Origin: Methylobacterium sp. 10 | GTDB taxonomy: Bacteria; Pseudomonadota; Alphaproteobacteria; Rhizobiales; Beijerinckiaceae | Length of the DNA stretch: 64,000 bases | Reading direction: 5' to 3' | Assembly (NCBI RefSeq): GCF_000519085.1 | Contig: NZ_KI912577.1 | Span: 3,838,035 to 3,902,034, forward strand | Shown here: positions 50,553-61,756 of the stretch, one piece after another | How the letters are laid out: every line of letters starts with the position of its first letter | How positions within the stretch are numbered: the first letter of the stretch is position 1 | The notes under the pieces: model-generated | Database searches by the model: none | Seen by the model: the letters and a program-made list of their open reading frames with translations, nothing else | What the model was told of the DNA's origin: nothing | Position numbers and translations under genes: made by a program

Positions 50553-50626
50553 CTCAGCAGATTTCGCCAAAGTGGTCACCGGTTACGCGTACCAAAACCT
50601 GCGACACTTCAAAGGCCCAAGCAAGG
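50553..50626 (-). repeat. Dispersed repeat, copy 2
   Basis: The reverse complement aligns with 18743-18814: CTTGCTTGG, TTTGAAGTGTCGCAGGTTTT, AACCGGTGACCAC and GCGAAATCTGCTGAG. Between this block and the M10 gene stop, CGCAAACTTGCTTAG (50645-50659) again resembles the right end of copy 1, and TTGGC-TC-GCCAA (50634-50645) forms a short palindrome. Confidence 0.7.
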
Positions 50627-50656
50627 TGAGGCATTGGCTCGCCAACGCAAACTTGC

Positions 50657-52201
50657 TTAGACCACAAGCACATCCGCGAAGGTCAGCGCCGCCTTCGTGT
50701 CGATCACCGCGACGGCGAGGGCCGTACCGGCCCCGCTCCCATCGGCATCGTAGGAGAGGAGGCCCGTGTCGCGGTCGTAGAGCACGCGGTCATCCGCATC
50801 GAGCGATCCCGATGCGACATCCTTGAACGACGCCTCCGAGAGCGGACCGGCCGTCAGCCCGGCGAAGACCCTGGCCGAGAGTGCGACCACGTCGTCGGCG
50901 AGGGAGAAGTCGCGGATATGGTCGGTATTGCCGGGGCCGGCCTTGGTCCGGAACAGGAACGTGTCCTCGCCCGCCCCGCCCGTCAGCACGTCGTTTCCCG
51001 CTCCGCCCGTCAGCATGTTGGCGCCGCCATTGCCGGTGATGACGTTGGCGCGGGCATTGCCGACGCCGTCCAGCGCCTCCGTGCCGAGAAGCTTCAGGTT
51101 CTCGACATGGGTTCCGAGGCGATGGCTGGCCGAACTCAGCACCCGGTCCGTCCCGCTCCCGGCCGCCTCCTCGATCGTGTCGAGGCCGTCCGTGACGTAG
51201 GTGTCGTTCCCGAGGCCGCCGCTCATGCGGTCTGCCCCCCGTCCGCCGTCGAGCCGGTTGGCGCCGTCGTTGCCGATGAGGATGTCGTCGCCCGCCCCGC
51301 CCATCGCCTTCTCGATGAAGACGCCATTGGCGATGGTCACGCCGCCGGTCAGGGTTTCCGAGGTGGAGAGCCAGCCGCCTCCCCCGATCTCCGCCTTCAG
51401 CGTCGCCGCGCGCAGGTCGATCTTGGCGGCGCTGGTTCCTTCATAGACGATCGTATCGGAGCCGCCGGTATCCCAGATCGTGGTGTAGCCGCGATTGGCG
51501 TCGACATCGTCGCTGAAGCGGTAGACGTCGTTGCCGGAGTTGTGGGCGCGGGCGCCGTAGAGATGCTGCAAAGCCGCGATGTCGATGGCGCCGAAGGAGC
51601 CCGGCTGGGCGTCGAGTGGTGTATTCTCGTCCCGCCCGGGGGTGAACGGATTGTCCTCGCCCCAGAACGGGAAGGTGTAGCCCATCGCCGTGTAGATCTG
51701 GGAGTTGAGGTTGCCGGTGCCGAAATCACCCGGCTCGACGACGCCCGGCAGCTTGCCGTTCTCCCCGTCATGGGGGTGGCCGAGGCCCAGGCTGTGGCCG
51801 ATCTCGTGAATCCAGGTCTCCGAATAGGTGCCGAGACGGACCACGTCGGCAGCCCCTTTCACACTGTCCGGGTCGATGCCCACTGCGGTTTCCAGCGAGG
51901 TCACGCCCGGGGAGGGCGTACCGGATTCGCCGCCTCCGCCCACATCGAGCCGCTGGATCAGCTGAGCCTGCTCCACCGTCCCTTCGGCGAAATCGACCGC
52001 CGCAAAGCTGCTGACGTTGTCGTAGATCTCCTTGTAGAACGCCTTCCAGTCGCCCTCGTCGAAATCGTCGATTCCGTTCGCATCGATGTCTTGCGCCTTG
52101 AAACCGTAGGTCAGGGTCGCGGCGTTCCAGGCGCCGCCGAGGATGAGGCTGTCCACGACGGCGTTCCCCGTCAGGGTGACAGGTTTGAAGAGGTCGGCCA
52201 T
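50657..52201 (-). CDS. M10 metallopeptidase with RTX repeats
   Basis: 514 residues from ATG 52201. The zinc motif HEIGHSLGLGHP (HExxHxxGxxH) is near residue 145, with the Met-turn YTAMGY after it, as in serralysins. The Ca-binding RTX nonapeptides follow: MGGAGDDILIGNDGANRLDG and LTGGAGNDVLTGGAGEDTF. The last ~80 residues (DHIRDFSLADDVVALSA...) are the usual C-terminal secretion region for a type I system. There is no N-terminal signal peptide, consistent with that route. No type I secretion genes are nearby. Confidence 0.88.
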   Translation of the reverse strand: MADLFKPVTLTGNAVVDSLILGGAWNAATLTYGFKAQDIDANGIDDFDEGDWKAFYKEIYDNVSSFAAVDFAEGTVEQAQLIQRLDVGGGGESGTPSPGVTSLETAVGIDPDSVKGAADVVRLGTYSETWIHEIGHSLGLGHPHDGENGKLPGVVEPGDFGTGNLNSQIYTAMGYTFPFWGEDNPFTPGRDENTPLDAQPGSFGAIDIAALQHLYGARAHNSGNDVYRFSDDVDANRGYTTIWDTGGSDTIVYEGTSAAKIDLRAATLKAEIGGGGWLSTSETLTGGVTIANGVFIEKAMGGAGDDILIGNDGANRLDGGRGADRMSGGLGNDTYVTDGLDTIEEAAGSGTDRVLSSASHRLGTHVENLKLLGTEALDGVGNARANVITGNGGANMLTGGAGNDVLTGGAGEDTFLFRTKAGPGNTDHIRDFSLADDVVALSARVFAGLTAGPLSEASFKDVASGSLDADDRVLYDRDTGLLSYDADGSGAGTALAVAVIDTKAALTFADVLVV

Positions 52202-52453
52202 GGATAGATCTGTCCCGTGAGGGGAAAAGCTGGGCCGCTCAATCCGGCCGGGCCAGTCCCTAACCACGATGCCGTGTCATAAACAATTGATGGTCCGGTC
52301 TGTCCGTGTCGAACCGACCGTTGCGGGAGGCGTGTGCTTTACAGGGTCTGAGAGGGAACCGGCGCAAGTGCGCTCAGCGTGCTCGCAAAACTCATGGGCA
52401 CGGTTGGTTCTCGCTTGGAGCACGACGGCGCAGCGGGAGTTTAGTGAGAGATA

Positions 52454-53251
52454 CTAACTCTGAGTTCGTCCGTCCGGATGAGCGTCCAGCCAGCCGAGCC
52501 CGTCCTCCGTCCGCCTACGCGGATTGTACTCGCACCCGACCGAGCCCGAATAACCGAGGCGGTCGAGCTCGGCGAAGACGAAGGTGTCGTTCATTTCGCC
52601 GGTCCCCGGCTCTTGGCGGGCCGGCACGCTGGCGACTTGGACATGGCCGATGATCGGCAGCAGGCGGGCCAGCCGCGTGGTCACGTCGCCGTGCAGGATC
52701 TGGCAGTGGAAGATATCGAACTGGAGCTTGATGTTGATGAGACCCTCCGCGCGCAGGTCCGCCACGAGACCGCCGGCGGCATCGACATCGTCGAGGAAGT
52801 AGCCGGGCATGGAGCGGCGGTTGATCGGCTCGATCAGGAGGTCGATGCCATGCCGGGCAAGGCGTCCGGCTGCGTGGCGCAGGGAGCGGCGATAAGCCTG
52901 CCCGGCGCGGCTGTCGCGCCCATCGGCCAGGCCCGCCATCATGTGCAGGCGCGGGCAACCGGTCGCCAGCGCATAAGCGAGCGCCGTCTCGACCCCGGCG
53001 GCCGTCTCGTCGAAGCGGTCGGGCAGAGCGGCGAGACCGCGCTCGCCGGCCGTCCAATCGCCCGGCGGCATGTTGAACAGGACGAGGTCGAGCCCGTGCG
53101 CGGCGAGGCGCCCGGCGATGTCGTCTGGAGAATGCTCGTAGGGGAACAGGAACTCCACCGCCGTGAACCCGGCACGGGACGCGGCCTCGAATCGGTCGAG
53201 GAAGGCGTGCTCCGTGAAAAGCAGCGTCAGGTTGGCGGCAAAGCGCGGCAT
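52454..53251 (-). CDS. Hydroxypyruvate isomerase-like TIM-barrel enzyme
   Basis: 265 residues from ATG 53251 (MPRFAANLTLLFTE). The AP-endonuclease-2-like TIM barrel has AGFTAVEFLFPYEH, LVLFNMPPGDW, LLIEPINRRSMPGYFL (metal ligand Glu), NIKLQFDIFHCQILHGD and GHVQVASVPARQEPGTGEMND, ending with GSVGCEYNPRRRTEDGLGWL. These are the signatures of Hyi/OtnI. It interconverts hydroxypyruvate and tartronate semialdehyde, or a 2-oxo-tetronate. Metal dependence is expected. Confidence 0.87.
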   Translation of the reverse strand: MPRFAANLTLLFTEHAFLDRFEAASRAGFTAVEFLFPYEHSPDDIAGRLAAHGLDLVLFNMPPGDWTAGERGLAALPDRFDETAAGVETALAYALATGCPRLHMMAGLADGRDSRAGQAYRRSLRHAAGRLARHGIDLLIEPINRRSMPGYFLDDVDAAGGLVADLRAEGLINIKLQFDIFHCQILHGDVTTRLARLLPIIGHVQVASVPARQEPGTGEMNDTFVFAELDRLGYSGSVGCEYNPRRRTEDGLGWLDAHPDGRTQS

Positions 53252-53291
53252 GGGAGGGCTTCCATCGTGGCGGGGCCCATCCGGGCGGCCC

Positions 53292-54005
53292 TCAATCGCG
53301 GATGAGCTTGCCCGTATAGACGACGGGGCCGGTGGGCAGGCCGGTGGCCGAGCCGTTCGGCGGCTCCACCGAGACGGCGAAGACGCCCTCCCCGCGCCGC
53401 GCCGCATCGGACCCGGCGGGCAGGGCTAAGCGTGCGGCATCCTTGCCGATCAGTCCGAGGGATTTCGGCGTCTTGTCGGCTCCCACATACCACAATTCGA
53501 GGCTGCGGCCCGCCGGCGCCTCGGCGCCGACCGGGCGCACTCGCGCGGTTCCCGCCGCCGTATCGATGCTGACGATGAGGGCCGGTGCCTCGCCGCCGCT
53601 GCTGACCACGGCGACGTAGCGGGTCTCGCCCTCCGCACCGGGGCGGGGGCCGACGGCGATGAACAAAGCGAGCCCGGCCGCCAGGGCCCCGGCTCCCGCC
53701 GCGGCGGCCCGCCACAGGCCGAGCTTGCGCGACAGGGCGGCCACGCGGTTGTCGTTCGCCGCCGGAGACGACGATGTCCGATGGGGCAGCGCGCGCAGGA
53801 TCGCCGGCCACACGCCCTCGCCCGGCTCGATCTCGGGGATGGCGGCGGCGAGGGGCGCCAGGCGACGTTCCCAATCCTGCACGGCGGCGCGTGCGGCGGG
53901 ATCGACGGCGAGTTCGAGATCCATGGCGGCGCGCTCGTTGGCGTCGAGCGTGCCGATGACGTATTCGGCGGCGCGCAAGTCGCGCTCAGCGGGGTCCTCG
54001 GTCAT
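53292..54005 (-). CDS. Anti-sigma factor, RskA-like
   Basis: 237 residues from ATG 54005, overlapping the sigma gene stop (ATGA). The N-terminal anti-sigma helix region (RAAEYVIGTLDANERAAMDLEL) lacks the H-x3-C-x2-C zinc motif. A single membrane segment (AAAAGAGALAAGLALFIAVG) comes near residue 105. The periplasmic RskA domain follows: YVAVVSSGGEAPALIVSIDTAAGTARVRPVGAEAPAGRSLELWYVGADKTPKSLGLI and FAVSVEPPNGS. It holds the ECF sigma factor at the membrane; release should occur by proteolysis. Confidence 0.87.
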   Translation of the reverse strand: MTEDPAERDLRAAEYVIGTLDANERAAMDLELAVDPAARAAVQDWERRLAPLAAAIPEIEPGEGVWPAILRALPHRTSSSPAANDNRVAALSRKLGLWRAAAAGAGALAAGLALFIAVGPRPGAEGETRYVAVVSSGGEAPALIVSIDTAAGTARVRPVGAEAPAGRSLELWYVGADKTPKSLGLIGKDAARLALPAGSDAARRGEGVFAVSVEPPNGSATGLPTGPVVYTGKLIRD

Positions 54006-54553
54006 GCCGGCCCCTCCAGGCAGCCGCGCAGGGCGGACAGCCCGCGATGCAGCCAGGTCTTGATGGTGTTGACCGGCCGCTCGAACCGGGCCGCGAGCTC
54101 CTCGCGGGAATGTCCTTCGCAATAGGCCAGCACGATGCAGTCGCGCTGCGTCTCGTCGAGGCGGGACAGGCAGGTGCGCAGGGCGTCGCGCCCGAGAATC
54201 GCACCTTCGCTGTCATGGGGATCGGCCAACCGTTCCACCCAGTCCTCTCCGTCCTCGCTCACCGGCCCCTGGACCTCGCCCTTCCGGCGTACCCCGTCGA
54301 TCGCCCGGTTGCGGGCGATGGTACAGAGCCACGACAAAGGGCGGCCCGCCTCCGGAGAGAACGAACCGGCACTCTGCCAGATACGCAGGTAGACGTCCTG
54401 GAGCACGTCTTCAGCCATGCCGCGATCCCGTTGGATACGGAGCACGATGCCGAAAAGTTTCGGAGCGGTGAGATCGTAGAGAGCCCGAAGGGCCTGCTCG
54501 TTGCCGGATGCCACGGCCGCGATCAGCCGCGCCAGTGCCGCGTCGTCACGCAA
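54002..54553 (-). CDS. ECF RNA polymerase sigma factor (SigK-type)
   Basis: 183 residues from TTG 54553; AGAGAGGACG lies about nine bases upstream and no ATG or GTG fits the fold. Region 2 reads LYDLTAPKLFGIVLRIQRDRGMAEDVLQDVYLRIWQSAGSF with RPLSWLCTIARNRAIDGVRR. Region 4 has LSRLDETQRDCIVLAYCEGHSREELAARFERPVNTIKTWLHRGLSALRGCL. The overlapping anti-sigma gene forms the regulatory pair. It faces away from the S1C-like gene at 54817 and may control it. Confidence 0.9.
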   Translation of the reverse strand: MRDDAALARLIAAVASGNEQALRALYDLTAPKLFGIVLRIQRDRGMAEDVLQDVYLRIWQSAGSFSPEAGRPLSWLCTIARNRAIDGVRRKGEVQGPVSEDGEDWVERLADPHDSEGAILGRDALRTCLSRLDETQRDCIVLAYCEGHSREELAARFERPVNTIKTWLHRGLSALRGCLEGPA

Positions 54554-54704
54554 GGCTAGGAGCGTCCTCTCTGCGCGACATGATTCGACCGTTCGATCTG
54601 GCGGGAACGTTGCAAACGACTCTTAATGGAGCGGAGGCGCGCCGGCTACTGCGTGGCGCGCAATCGATGTGGATCGGCGCACCTCTCCATCGGAGCCGAG
54701 ATGC

Positions 54705-54740
54705 GCAAGGGTGATGGCAAGGGTGATGGCAAGGCTGAAG
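54705..54740 (+). repeat. 12-base tandem repeat
   Basis: GCAAGGGTGATG occurs at 54705-54716 and 54717-54728, followed by a degenerate third copy GCAAGGCTGAAG. It lies in the divergent spacer between the sigma gene and the protease-like gene. Confidence 0.75.
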
Positions 54741-54816
54741 GGATGGGTGTTCGACGGGGAGCCGGCGACCTATCTCCATCGTCTGACATCGGGTGCAGGA
54801 TAAGGACACGGGATTC

Positions 54817-55791
54817 ATGACGTCGCACGGAGACTGGAAAATTCCCGCCGCCGTGCAGCCCAAGGCCGGCGATTACGCGTATGACCTCGACAGGGCCCTG
54901 TCGGCGATCGTGTCGCTCTCAACGCGCATCCCGCCGGAGGCGTTCACCGCCGAGACCCTGGGCACGGAGCGGGCCGGCAACGGCGTGGTGATCCGCGAAG
55001 ACGGCCTCGTCCTCACCATCGGCTACCTCGTCACCGAGGCGGACAGCGTCTGGATGACGACACATGACGGTCGCTCGGTCCCCGGCCACGTGGTCGGCTT
55101 CGACGCCGTCACCGGGTTCGGCCTCGTCCAGGCCCTGGGTGACCTGGCGCTGCCGCCGCTACCGATCGGGCGCTCGGCCAGCCTGAAGATCGGCGACAAG
55201 GCAGTGGTGGCCGGAGCCGGCGGGCGCACCCGCTGCGTTGCCGCGGAGCTGATCGCGCGGCAGGAATTCGCGGGCTACTGGGAATACGTCCTCGACGAGG
55301 CCCTGTTCACCGCGCCCTCGCACCCCCATTGGGGCGGTACGGCCCTGATCGGTCCGGCCGGCGATCTCCTCGGCATCGGCTCCCTGCAACTGCAGCAGGG
55401 CGGCGCGGAAGGCCCCAAGGCGATCAACCTCGTGGTGCCCATCGATCTCCTGCCGCCGATCCTCGAGGATCTGACCACCCGCGGACGGGCGGACCGCCCG
55501 ACCCGGCCCTGGCTCGGCCTCTATGCCAGCGACAGCGACGGCGCGGTGGTGGTGATGGGGCTCGCCGACGATGGCCCCGCCGAGAGCGCGGACCTGCGCG
55601 TCGGCGACGTGCTCGCGGCGGTGGCGGGGGAGCCGGTGGAGGATCTCGCCGGCTTCTTCCGTCAGGTCTGGGCCCTCGGAGAGGCGGGGGTGCGGGTGCC
55701 GCTCACGATCGAGCGCGACGGACGCCCGATCAAGCTCGTCGTGACGTCGAGCGACCGCGAGCGCTTCCTGGTCTCGCCGCAGCTGCATTGA
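54817..55791 (+). CDS. S1C (DegP-like) protease homologue lacking the catalytic triad
   Basis: 324 residues from ATG 54817; a GTG at 54793 is in frame. The trypsin-like fold is visible ([52 protein letters not shown]), followed by a PDZ domain (residues ~230-310: [41 protein letters not shown]). The catalytic positions do not fit: the His place holds Tyr70 (LTIGYLV), the Asp place Gly100 (DAVTGFGLV), and the Ser place Trp172 (PHWGGTAL, normally GNSGGPL). There is no signal peptide. It is probably a binding or regulatory homologue next to the sigma/anti-sigma pair. Confidence 0.78.
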   Translation: MTSHGDWKIPAAVQPKAGDYAYDLDRALSAIVSLSTRIPPEAFTAETLGTERAGNGVVIREDGLVLTIGYLVTEADSVWMTTHDGRSVPGHVVGFDAVTGFGLVQALGDLALPPLPIGRSASLKIGDKAVVAGAGGRTRCVAAELIARQEFAGYWEYVLDEALFTAPSHPHWGGTALIGPAGDLLGIGSLQLQQGGAEGPKAINLVVPIDLLPPILEDLTTRGRADRPTRPWLGLYASDSDGAVVVMGLADDGPAESADLRVGDVLAAVAGEPVEDLAGFFRQVWALGEAGVRVPLTIERDGRPIKLVVTSSDRERFLVSPQLH

Positions 55792-55822
55792 TCGGGACGG
55801 AGCGCGGGTCTATCCCGTGCCC

Positions 55823-57253
55823 ATGACGGACCGAGCATACACTTCCCCCATCCACATCGTCGGCGGCGGCCTCGCCGGGTCGGAGGCCGCTTGGCAGATC
55901 GCCGAGCGCGGCCATGCTGTGGTGCTCCACGAGATGCGCCCGGTTCGCGCCACCGAGGCGCATCACGGTCAGGATCTGGCCGAGCTCGTCTGCTCGAACT
56001 CGTTCCGCTCGGACGACGCCAACGGCAACGCCGTCGGCCTGCTGCATCAGGAGATGCGGACCCTCGGCTCGCTGATCCTCCACGCGGCCGACGCCAATCA
56101 GGTGCCGGCCGGCGGCGCGCTCGCCGTGGACCGGAACGGGTTCGCCGCCGCCGTCACCGCCGCCCTGGAGGCGCATCCCCTCGTCACCATCGCACGTGAA
56201 GAGGTCGAGGGCCTGCCGCCTGAGGAATGGGGCCGGACCATCATCGCCACCGGTCCCCTCACCTCGCCGGCCCTGGCGGAAGCGATCCGCAGCCTCACCG
56301 GGGCCGAGGCCCTCGCCTTCTTCGATGCCATCGCGCCCATCGTCCACCGCGACTCCATCGACATGGACAAGGCCTGGTTCCAGTCGCGCTACGACAAGGT
56401 CGGGCCGGGCGGGACGGGGGCCGATTACATCAACTGCCCGATGAATCGCGAGCAGTACGACGCCTTCATCCAGGCGCTGATCGCGGGCGACAAGATCGGG
56501 TTCAAGGAATGGGAGGCGACCACCCCCTATTTCGACGGCTGCCTGCCGATCGAGGTGATGGCCGAGCGAGGGCCCGAGACCCTGCGTCACGGTCCGATGA
56601 AGCCCGTCGGTCTCACCAACCCGCACGATCCCACCGTGAAGGCCTGCGCCATCGTCCAGCTGCGCCAGGACAATGCGCTCGGCACCCTGTACAACATGGT
56701 CGGCTTCCAGACGAAGCTGACCTATTCCGAACAGGTCCGGGTCTTCCGCACGATCCCCGGCCTGGAGAACGCCGAATTCGCGCGTCTCGGCGGCCTCCAC
56801 CGCAACACATACCTCGATTCACCCCGCCTCCTCGACGCGACTCTGCGCCTGAAGGCCCGGCCGAGCCTACGCTTCGCCGGCCAGATCACGGGCTGCGAGG
56901 GCTATGTCGAGAGCGCCGCCATCGGCCTGATGGCGGGCCGTTTCGCCCTGGCCGAGGCACGCGGCGAGACCCTGGCGCCGCTCCCCGCCACCACGGCGCT
57001 CGGCGCCCTCATCGGTCACATCACCGGCGGCCACATCGCGGCCGAGGAGGCCGGGAGCCCCCGCTCGTTCCAGCCGATGAACGTCAATTTCGGCCTGTTC
57101 CCACCTCTCGATCATTCCCCGAAGGGCGAGGGCGGCAAGCGCCTGAAGGGGCCGGAAAAGGCGGTTGCGAAGAAGCGCGCCTACACCGACCGGGCGCGGG
57201 CGGATCTGGCGGCGTGGATCGGAAGCGAGGCGGTGCCGATCGCGGCGGAGTGA
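55823..57253 (+). CDS. trmFO: tRNA m5U54 methyltransferase, folate/FAD-dependent
   Basis: 476 residues from ATG 55823. The FAD-binding start [31 protein letters not shown] and the family blocks [82 protein letters not shown] and [23 protein letters not shown] leave no doubt. The active-site cysteines are in SNSF-adjacent CSNSF and in FDGCLP. It methylates U54 in the T-loop using methylene-tetrahydrofolate. Confidence 0.95.
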   Translation: MTDRAYTSPIHIVGGGLAGSEAAWQIAERGHAVVLHEMRPVRATEAHHGQDLAELVCSNSFRSDDANGNAVGLLHQEMRTLGSLILHAADANQVPAGGALAVDRNGFAAAVTAALEAHPLVTIAREEVEGLPPEEWGRTIIATGPLTSPALAEAIRSLTGAEALAFFDAIAPIVHRDSIDMDKAWFQSRYDKVGPGGTGADYINCPMNREQYDAFIQALIAGDKIGFKEWEATTPYFDGCLPIEVMAERGPETLRHGPMKPVGLTNPHDPTVKACAIVQLRQDNALGTLYNMVGFQTKLTYSEQVRVFRTIPGLENAEFARLGGLHRNTYLDSPRLLDATLRLKARPSLRFAGQITGCEGYVESAAIGLMAGRFALAEARGETLAPLPATTALGALIGHITGGHIAAEEAGSPRSFQPMNVNFGLFPPLDHSPKGEGGKRLKGPEKAVAKKRAYTDRARADLAAWIGSEAVPIAAE

Positions 57254-57493
57254 CGAACACGCCAGATCGCATGACGGCGTCGCCGGTCATGCTCGTCATG
57301 GTGGCCGAACCTCGTCCTTCGACGCGTTGCATGTCTCGCAGGGGGGCTCGTTCTTAAAGCAACGTCAGCCTGGTTTGTCCGAAAACAAGCTGGGGTGGTG
57401 CTTTCATTCCTTGTCCATCATAACGATAAAGTCAGTGTTAGCCCGTCCTGCTGCAATCATACGTGGTCAATCCATCTTTCGTTTCCGGATGCC

Positions 57494-57976
57494 ATGTCTT
57501 ACGAAGCCTCACTCCGTCCCGTCACGCCGGTTCACGCAACGGATCGAACGGACCCGCGACCCGATACCGGCCGCCCTCGGGCGATCACGCGTCGCTTGAG
57601 TCGGCTCGGCCGTCGCGCGGCCCTGCTTGCCGTCTGTACGATCGGCCTTTCCGGCTGCATGTCGGCCGAGGAGCAGCGGAAAGCTGATCTCGGTCGATGC
57701 TCCGGCTACGGATATGCGCCGGGCTCCGAGGGGTTCGCGACCTGCATGATGGACATCGATCAGAATCGCGAGCGCATCCGTGCGGAAAGGAGCCTTCAAC
57801 TCCAGGCTGACCTCGCCGCCCAGAATCGCCAACGCGAGGCGCAGGCTGACCTTTACCGGTCCCTCAGCCAGCAGCGCATCGGCGACAAGAGCCTGCCTGT
57901 TTGCGGCGCGGCCTCCGGCGGCGGGCTCGATGGTCGGACGGGGTACTGGTACGGCAAGGATTGCCGGAGCCGCTGA
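57494..57976 (+). CDS. Small lipoprotein, unknown
   Basis: 160 residues from ATG 57494. A polar, basic leader (HATDRTDPRPDTGRPRAITRRLSRLGRR) precedes the hydrophobic core ALLAVCTIGLSGC, whose Cys is a likely lipidation site. The mature part begins MSAEEQRKADLGRCSGYGYAPGSEGFATCMMDIDQNRERIRAERSLQLQADL, followed by a coiled region and a final CGAASGGGLDGRTGYWYGKDC. The GYxPGSEGFAxCM motif is common in small rhizobial lipoproteins. Function unknown. A start nearer the core is possible. Confidence 0.65.
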   Translation: MSYEASLRPVTPVHATDRTDPRPDTGRPRAITRRLSRLGRRAALLAVCTIGLSGCMSAEEQRKADLGRCSGYGYAPGSEGFATCMMDIDQNRERIRAERSLQLQADLAAQNRQREAQADLYRSLSQQRIGDKSLPVCGAASGGGLDGRTGYWYGKDCRSR

Positions 57977-58017
57977 ACCTCTGGTCCGGCGCGGTCGGCG
58001 AGCGGCCGTGGATCCAT

Positions 58018-58542
58018 TCAGACCGGATCCAGCGAAAAGATGCGCCGGCCCGGCCGGTGGCCCTCGTCACCGGTGTCGCGAAAACCGGTCTTGAGAAGGA
58101 GGCCGCGTGAGGCTTCGTTCTCGGGTCGGCACTCGGCGACGATGAAGCGGTGGGGGAAGCGCTTGCGCAGGATCGCGATGGCCCCCGTCACCGCCTCGCT
58201 GCCGTAGCCCTGGCCTCGGGCCGCGCCGCCGACCCAGTAGCCGAGCTCCACCGCGTGCTCGCCGCGCAGGTGGAGGCCGACCACCGCCACGAGAACGCCG
58301 TCGGCCTTGGCCCCGAGGAAGCAATCCTTCGTCGGCTTCCCCCTGCCGATCAGGCGGCGGGCATGATCGAGGGTGAAGGGATCGGGCAGAAAATCGACCG
58401 CCCCCGTGATCGCCTGATCGTCGGTGAGGGCCTGGACCGCCTCCGCATCCGCCTGGACCAGCGGCGCAAGACGCAGGCGTGTGGTCGCCTGCGCAGGCAG
58501 GTTCGACAGGGAGTAGCGCGAGGCGAGCGTGCGGAAGAACAT
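58018..58542 (-). CDS. GNAT N-acetyltransferase (RimJ/RimL type)
   Basis: 174 residues from ATG 58542 (MFFRTLASRY); the open frame upstream translates through the lldP terminator. The GNAT fold has TTRLRLAPLVQADAEAVQALTDD, FLGAKADGVLVAVVGLHLRGEHAVELGYWVGGAARGQGYGSEAVTGAI (acetyl-CoA loop ARGQGYGSEA) and FIVAECRPENEASRGLLLKTGF. It resembles RimL-like N-terminal or small-molecule acetyltransferases. Substrate unknown. Confidence 0.85.
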   Translation of the reverse strand: MFFRTLASRYSLSNLPAQATTRLRLAPLVQADAEAVQALTDDQAITGAVDFLPDPFTLDHARRLIGRGKPTKDCFLGAKADGVLVAVVGLHLRGEHAVELGYWVGGAARGQGYGSEAVTGAIAILRKRFPHRFIVAECRPENEASRGLLLKTGFRDTGDEGHRPGRRIFSLDPV

Positions 58543-58618
58543 GGATTCCGTGGTGGAGCCGCGCGGCCACGAGGGCAAGATCCCTCTTCGCCGGAGGGCG
58601 CCTTCCTCGCGCGGCGCG

Positions 58619-58655
58619 ACAAAAATGAAACCCGCCCCGGCATCGCCGGGACGGG
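58619..58655 (-). terminator. Rho-independent terminator of lldP
   Basis: On the reverse strand CCCGTCCCGGC pairs with GCCGGGGCGGG (one mismatch) around a three-base loop and is followed by TTTCATTTTTG. It lies 28 bases beyond the lldP stop. Confidence 0.85.
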
Positions 58656-58682
58656 TCATGGATTCAGCCTATCGGTTCGCCC

Positions 58683-60368
<1,686 letters not shown>

Positions 60369-60615
60369 GGGCGTCGCACTCCTCGATGGCCCCGATCTCA
60401 TGTCGAGGTCTTGACATCGTTGCTAGCAGAGCAGTGAGACCGGCTCAACGCGGGGAATCTTGTATTCAAAAGCTGTTGCGCGAAGGCAGCGGTTCTCGGC
60501 CGTGGCTTTCCGGGCTGGCCCGAACCCGCGCAACCAAGTGCCGTGGCGGCGGAACATGCCGACCGGGCGACCGTTCCCAATCGTATTCATTACGTGGCGA
60601 GACGGAGAATCATCC

Positions 60616-61539
60616 ATGTTCATGCGCGTCGACAAACTACAAGCCGAGCTTCCTGCCCCGAAAAGAAAAGATCCCAATGCCGCCGCGGCCCTGCAGGAAT
60701 TGCTGGGCGGTAAGTATGGGGAGATGTCGACGCTGGGGAACTACATGTTCCAGAGCTTCAATTTTCGAAGCAAGTCTAAGCTCCGCCCGTTCTATAGCCT
60801 TGTTGCCGCGATCACCGCCGAAGAACTGGGTCACGTGGAGCTGGTGAGCAACGGCGTCGCCATGCTCAATAACGGCCCCGACAACGACGGCGACGAGAAG
60901 GATGGCGGCGACATCTCGGGCGCACCGTTCGAGGACATGAAGGATATTCGCCTCGCGGCCGCCTTCCTGTCGAATGGCGGCGGCGTCACCCCGGTGAACA
61001 GCAACGGCGCCTCCTGGAACAACGATTTCATCACCACCACCGGCAATGTGGTCGTCGACCTGCTCCACAACTTCCATCTCGAATGCGGCGCCCGCCTGCA
61101 CAAGTTGCGCGTCTACGAGACCCTGACCGACCCGACCGGGCGCGAGGTCTGCGGCTACCTGCTCGTGCGCGGCTCGGTCCACGCCCACGCCTACGCCCTG
61201 GCATTGAAGAAGATCACCGGCGTCGAGCTCGAGAAGTTCCTGCCGACGCCGAACATCAACCTCGACAAGATCCCCGAATGCCAGAAGTACCTGCAGGAGG
61301 GCTCGCACCGCCGGCTCTACACTTTCAGCCCTGACGATTACAAAGAGATGTCCGGCATTTGGGGCAACGGCGAAGTCGCCCTGCCGGGTGATCCGCCCGG
61401 CGAATTGTCCGTGGTCGAAGGCATGCCCGACGGCGGCAAGATCCACCAACTCACCGGCGTCCCCTCGGCCTTCACACCGGACTATGCGCCGGAGGAGATG
61501 TTCGAAATCGCGCAGAAGCTGACGAAGAAGGCGCGCTGA
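60616..61539 (+). CDS. Manganese catalase
   Basis: 307 residues. The di-manganese ligands fit the family: LLGGKYGEMSTLGNYMFQSFNF, ITAEELGHVELVSNGV, then VVVDLLHNFHLECGARLHKLRVYE and RGSVHAHAYALALKKITG. The Glu and His residues in these four helices form the metal site. The C-terminal YAPEEMFEIAQKL is also typical. It disproportionates hydrogen peroxide in the cytoplasm without heme. It is monocistronic with its own strong terminator. Confidence 0.93.
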   Translation: MFMRVDKLQAELPAPKRKDPNAAAALQELLGGKYGEMSTLGNYMFQSFNFRSKSKLRPFYSLVAAITAEELGHVELVSNGVAMLNNGPDNDGDEKDGGDISGAPFEDMKDIRLAAAFLSNGGGVTPVNSNGASWNNDFITTTGNVVVDLLHNFHLECGARLHKLRVYETLTDPTGREVCGYLLVRGSVHAHAYALALKKITGVELEKFLPTPNINLDKIPECQKYLQEGSHRRLYTFSPDDYKEMSGIWGNGEVALPGDPPGELSVVEGMPDGGKIHQLTGVPSAFTPDYAPEEMFEIAQKLTKKAR

Positions 61540-61545
61540 AGCCTT

Positions 61546-61584
61546 GGCCTCCCGACGGGATACCGTCGGGAGGCCTTTTCTTTT
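61546..61584 (+). terminator. Rho-independent terminator of the catalase gene
   Basis: GGCCTCCCGACGG and CCGTCGGGAGGCC form a perfect 13-base stem with a GATA loop, followed by TTTTCTTTT. Confidence 0.92.
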
Positions 61585-61756
61585 ATCGAGCAGTCATGAT
61601 TGCAGCCCAAGGCGTACGTCTTCAAACTGTGACCTCATCGCTGAGGCGCCCGCGCCAAGCAGGCCTCAAAGGAGATCTCCAGCCGGCTCTGTGCTTCTTG
61701 AAGCTCCCTTCAAGGCCGCTGCGCGACGCCTCAGGTGATTGGGTTAGGAGGAAGCT

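Noticed and set aside
60411..60440. TTGACA before the manganese catalase gene
   Set aside because: The -10 at 17 bases (around GTGAGA) is poor and the site is about 200 bases from the start, so it was not listed as a promoter.
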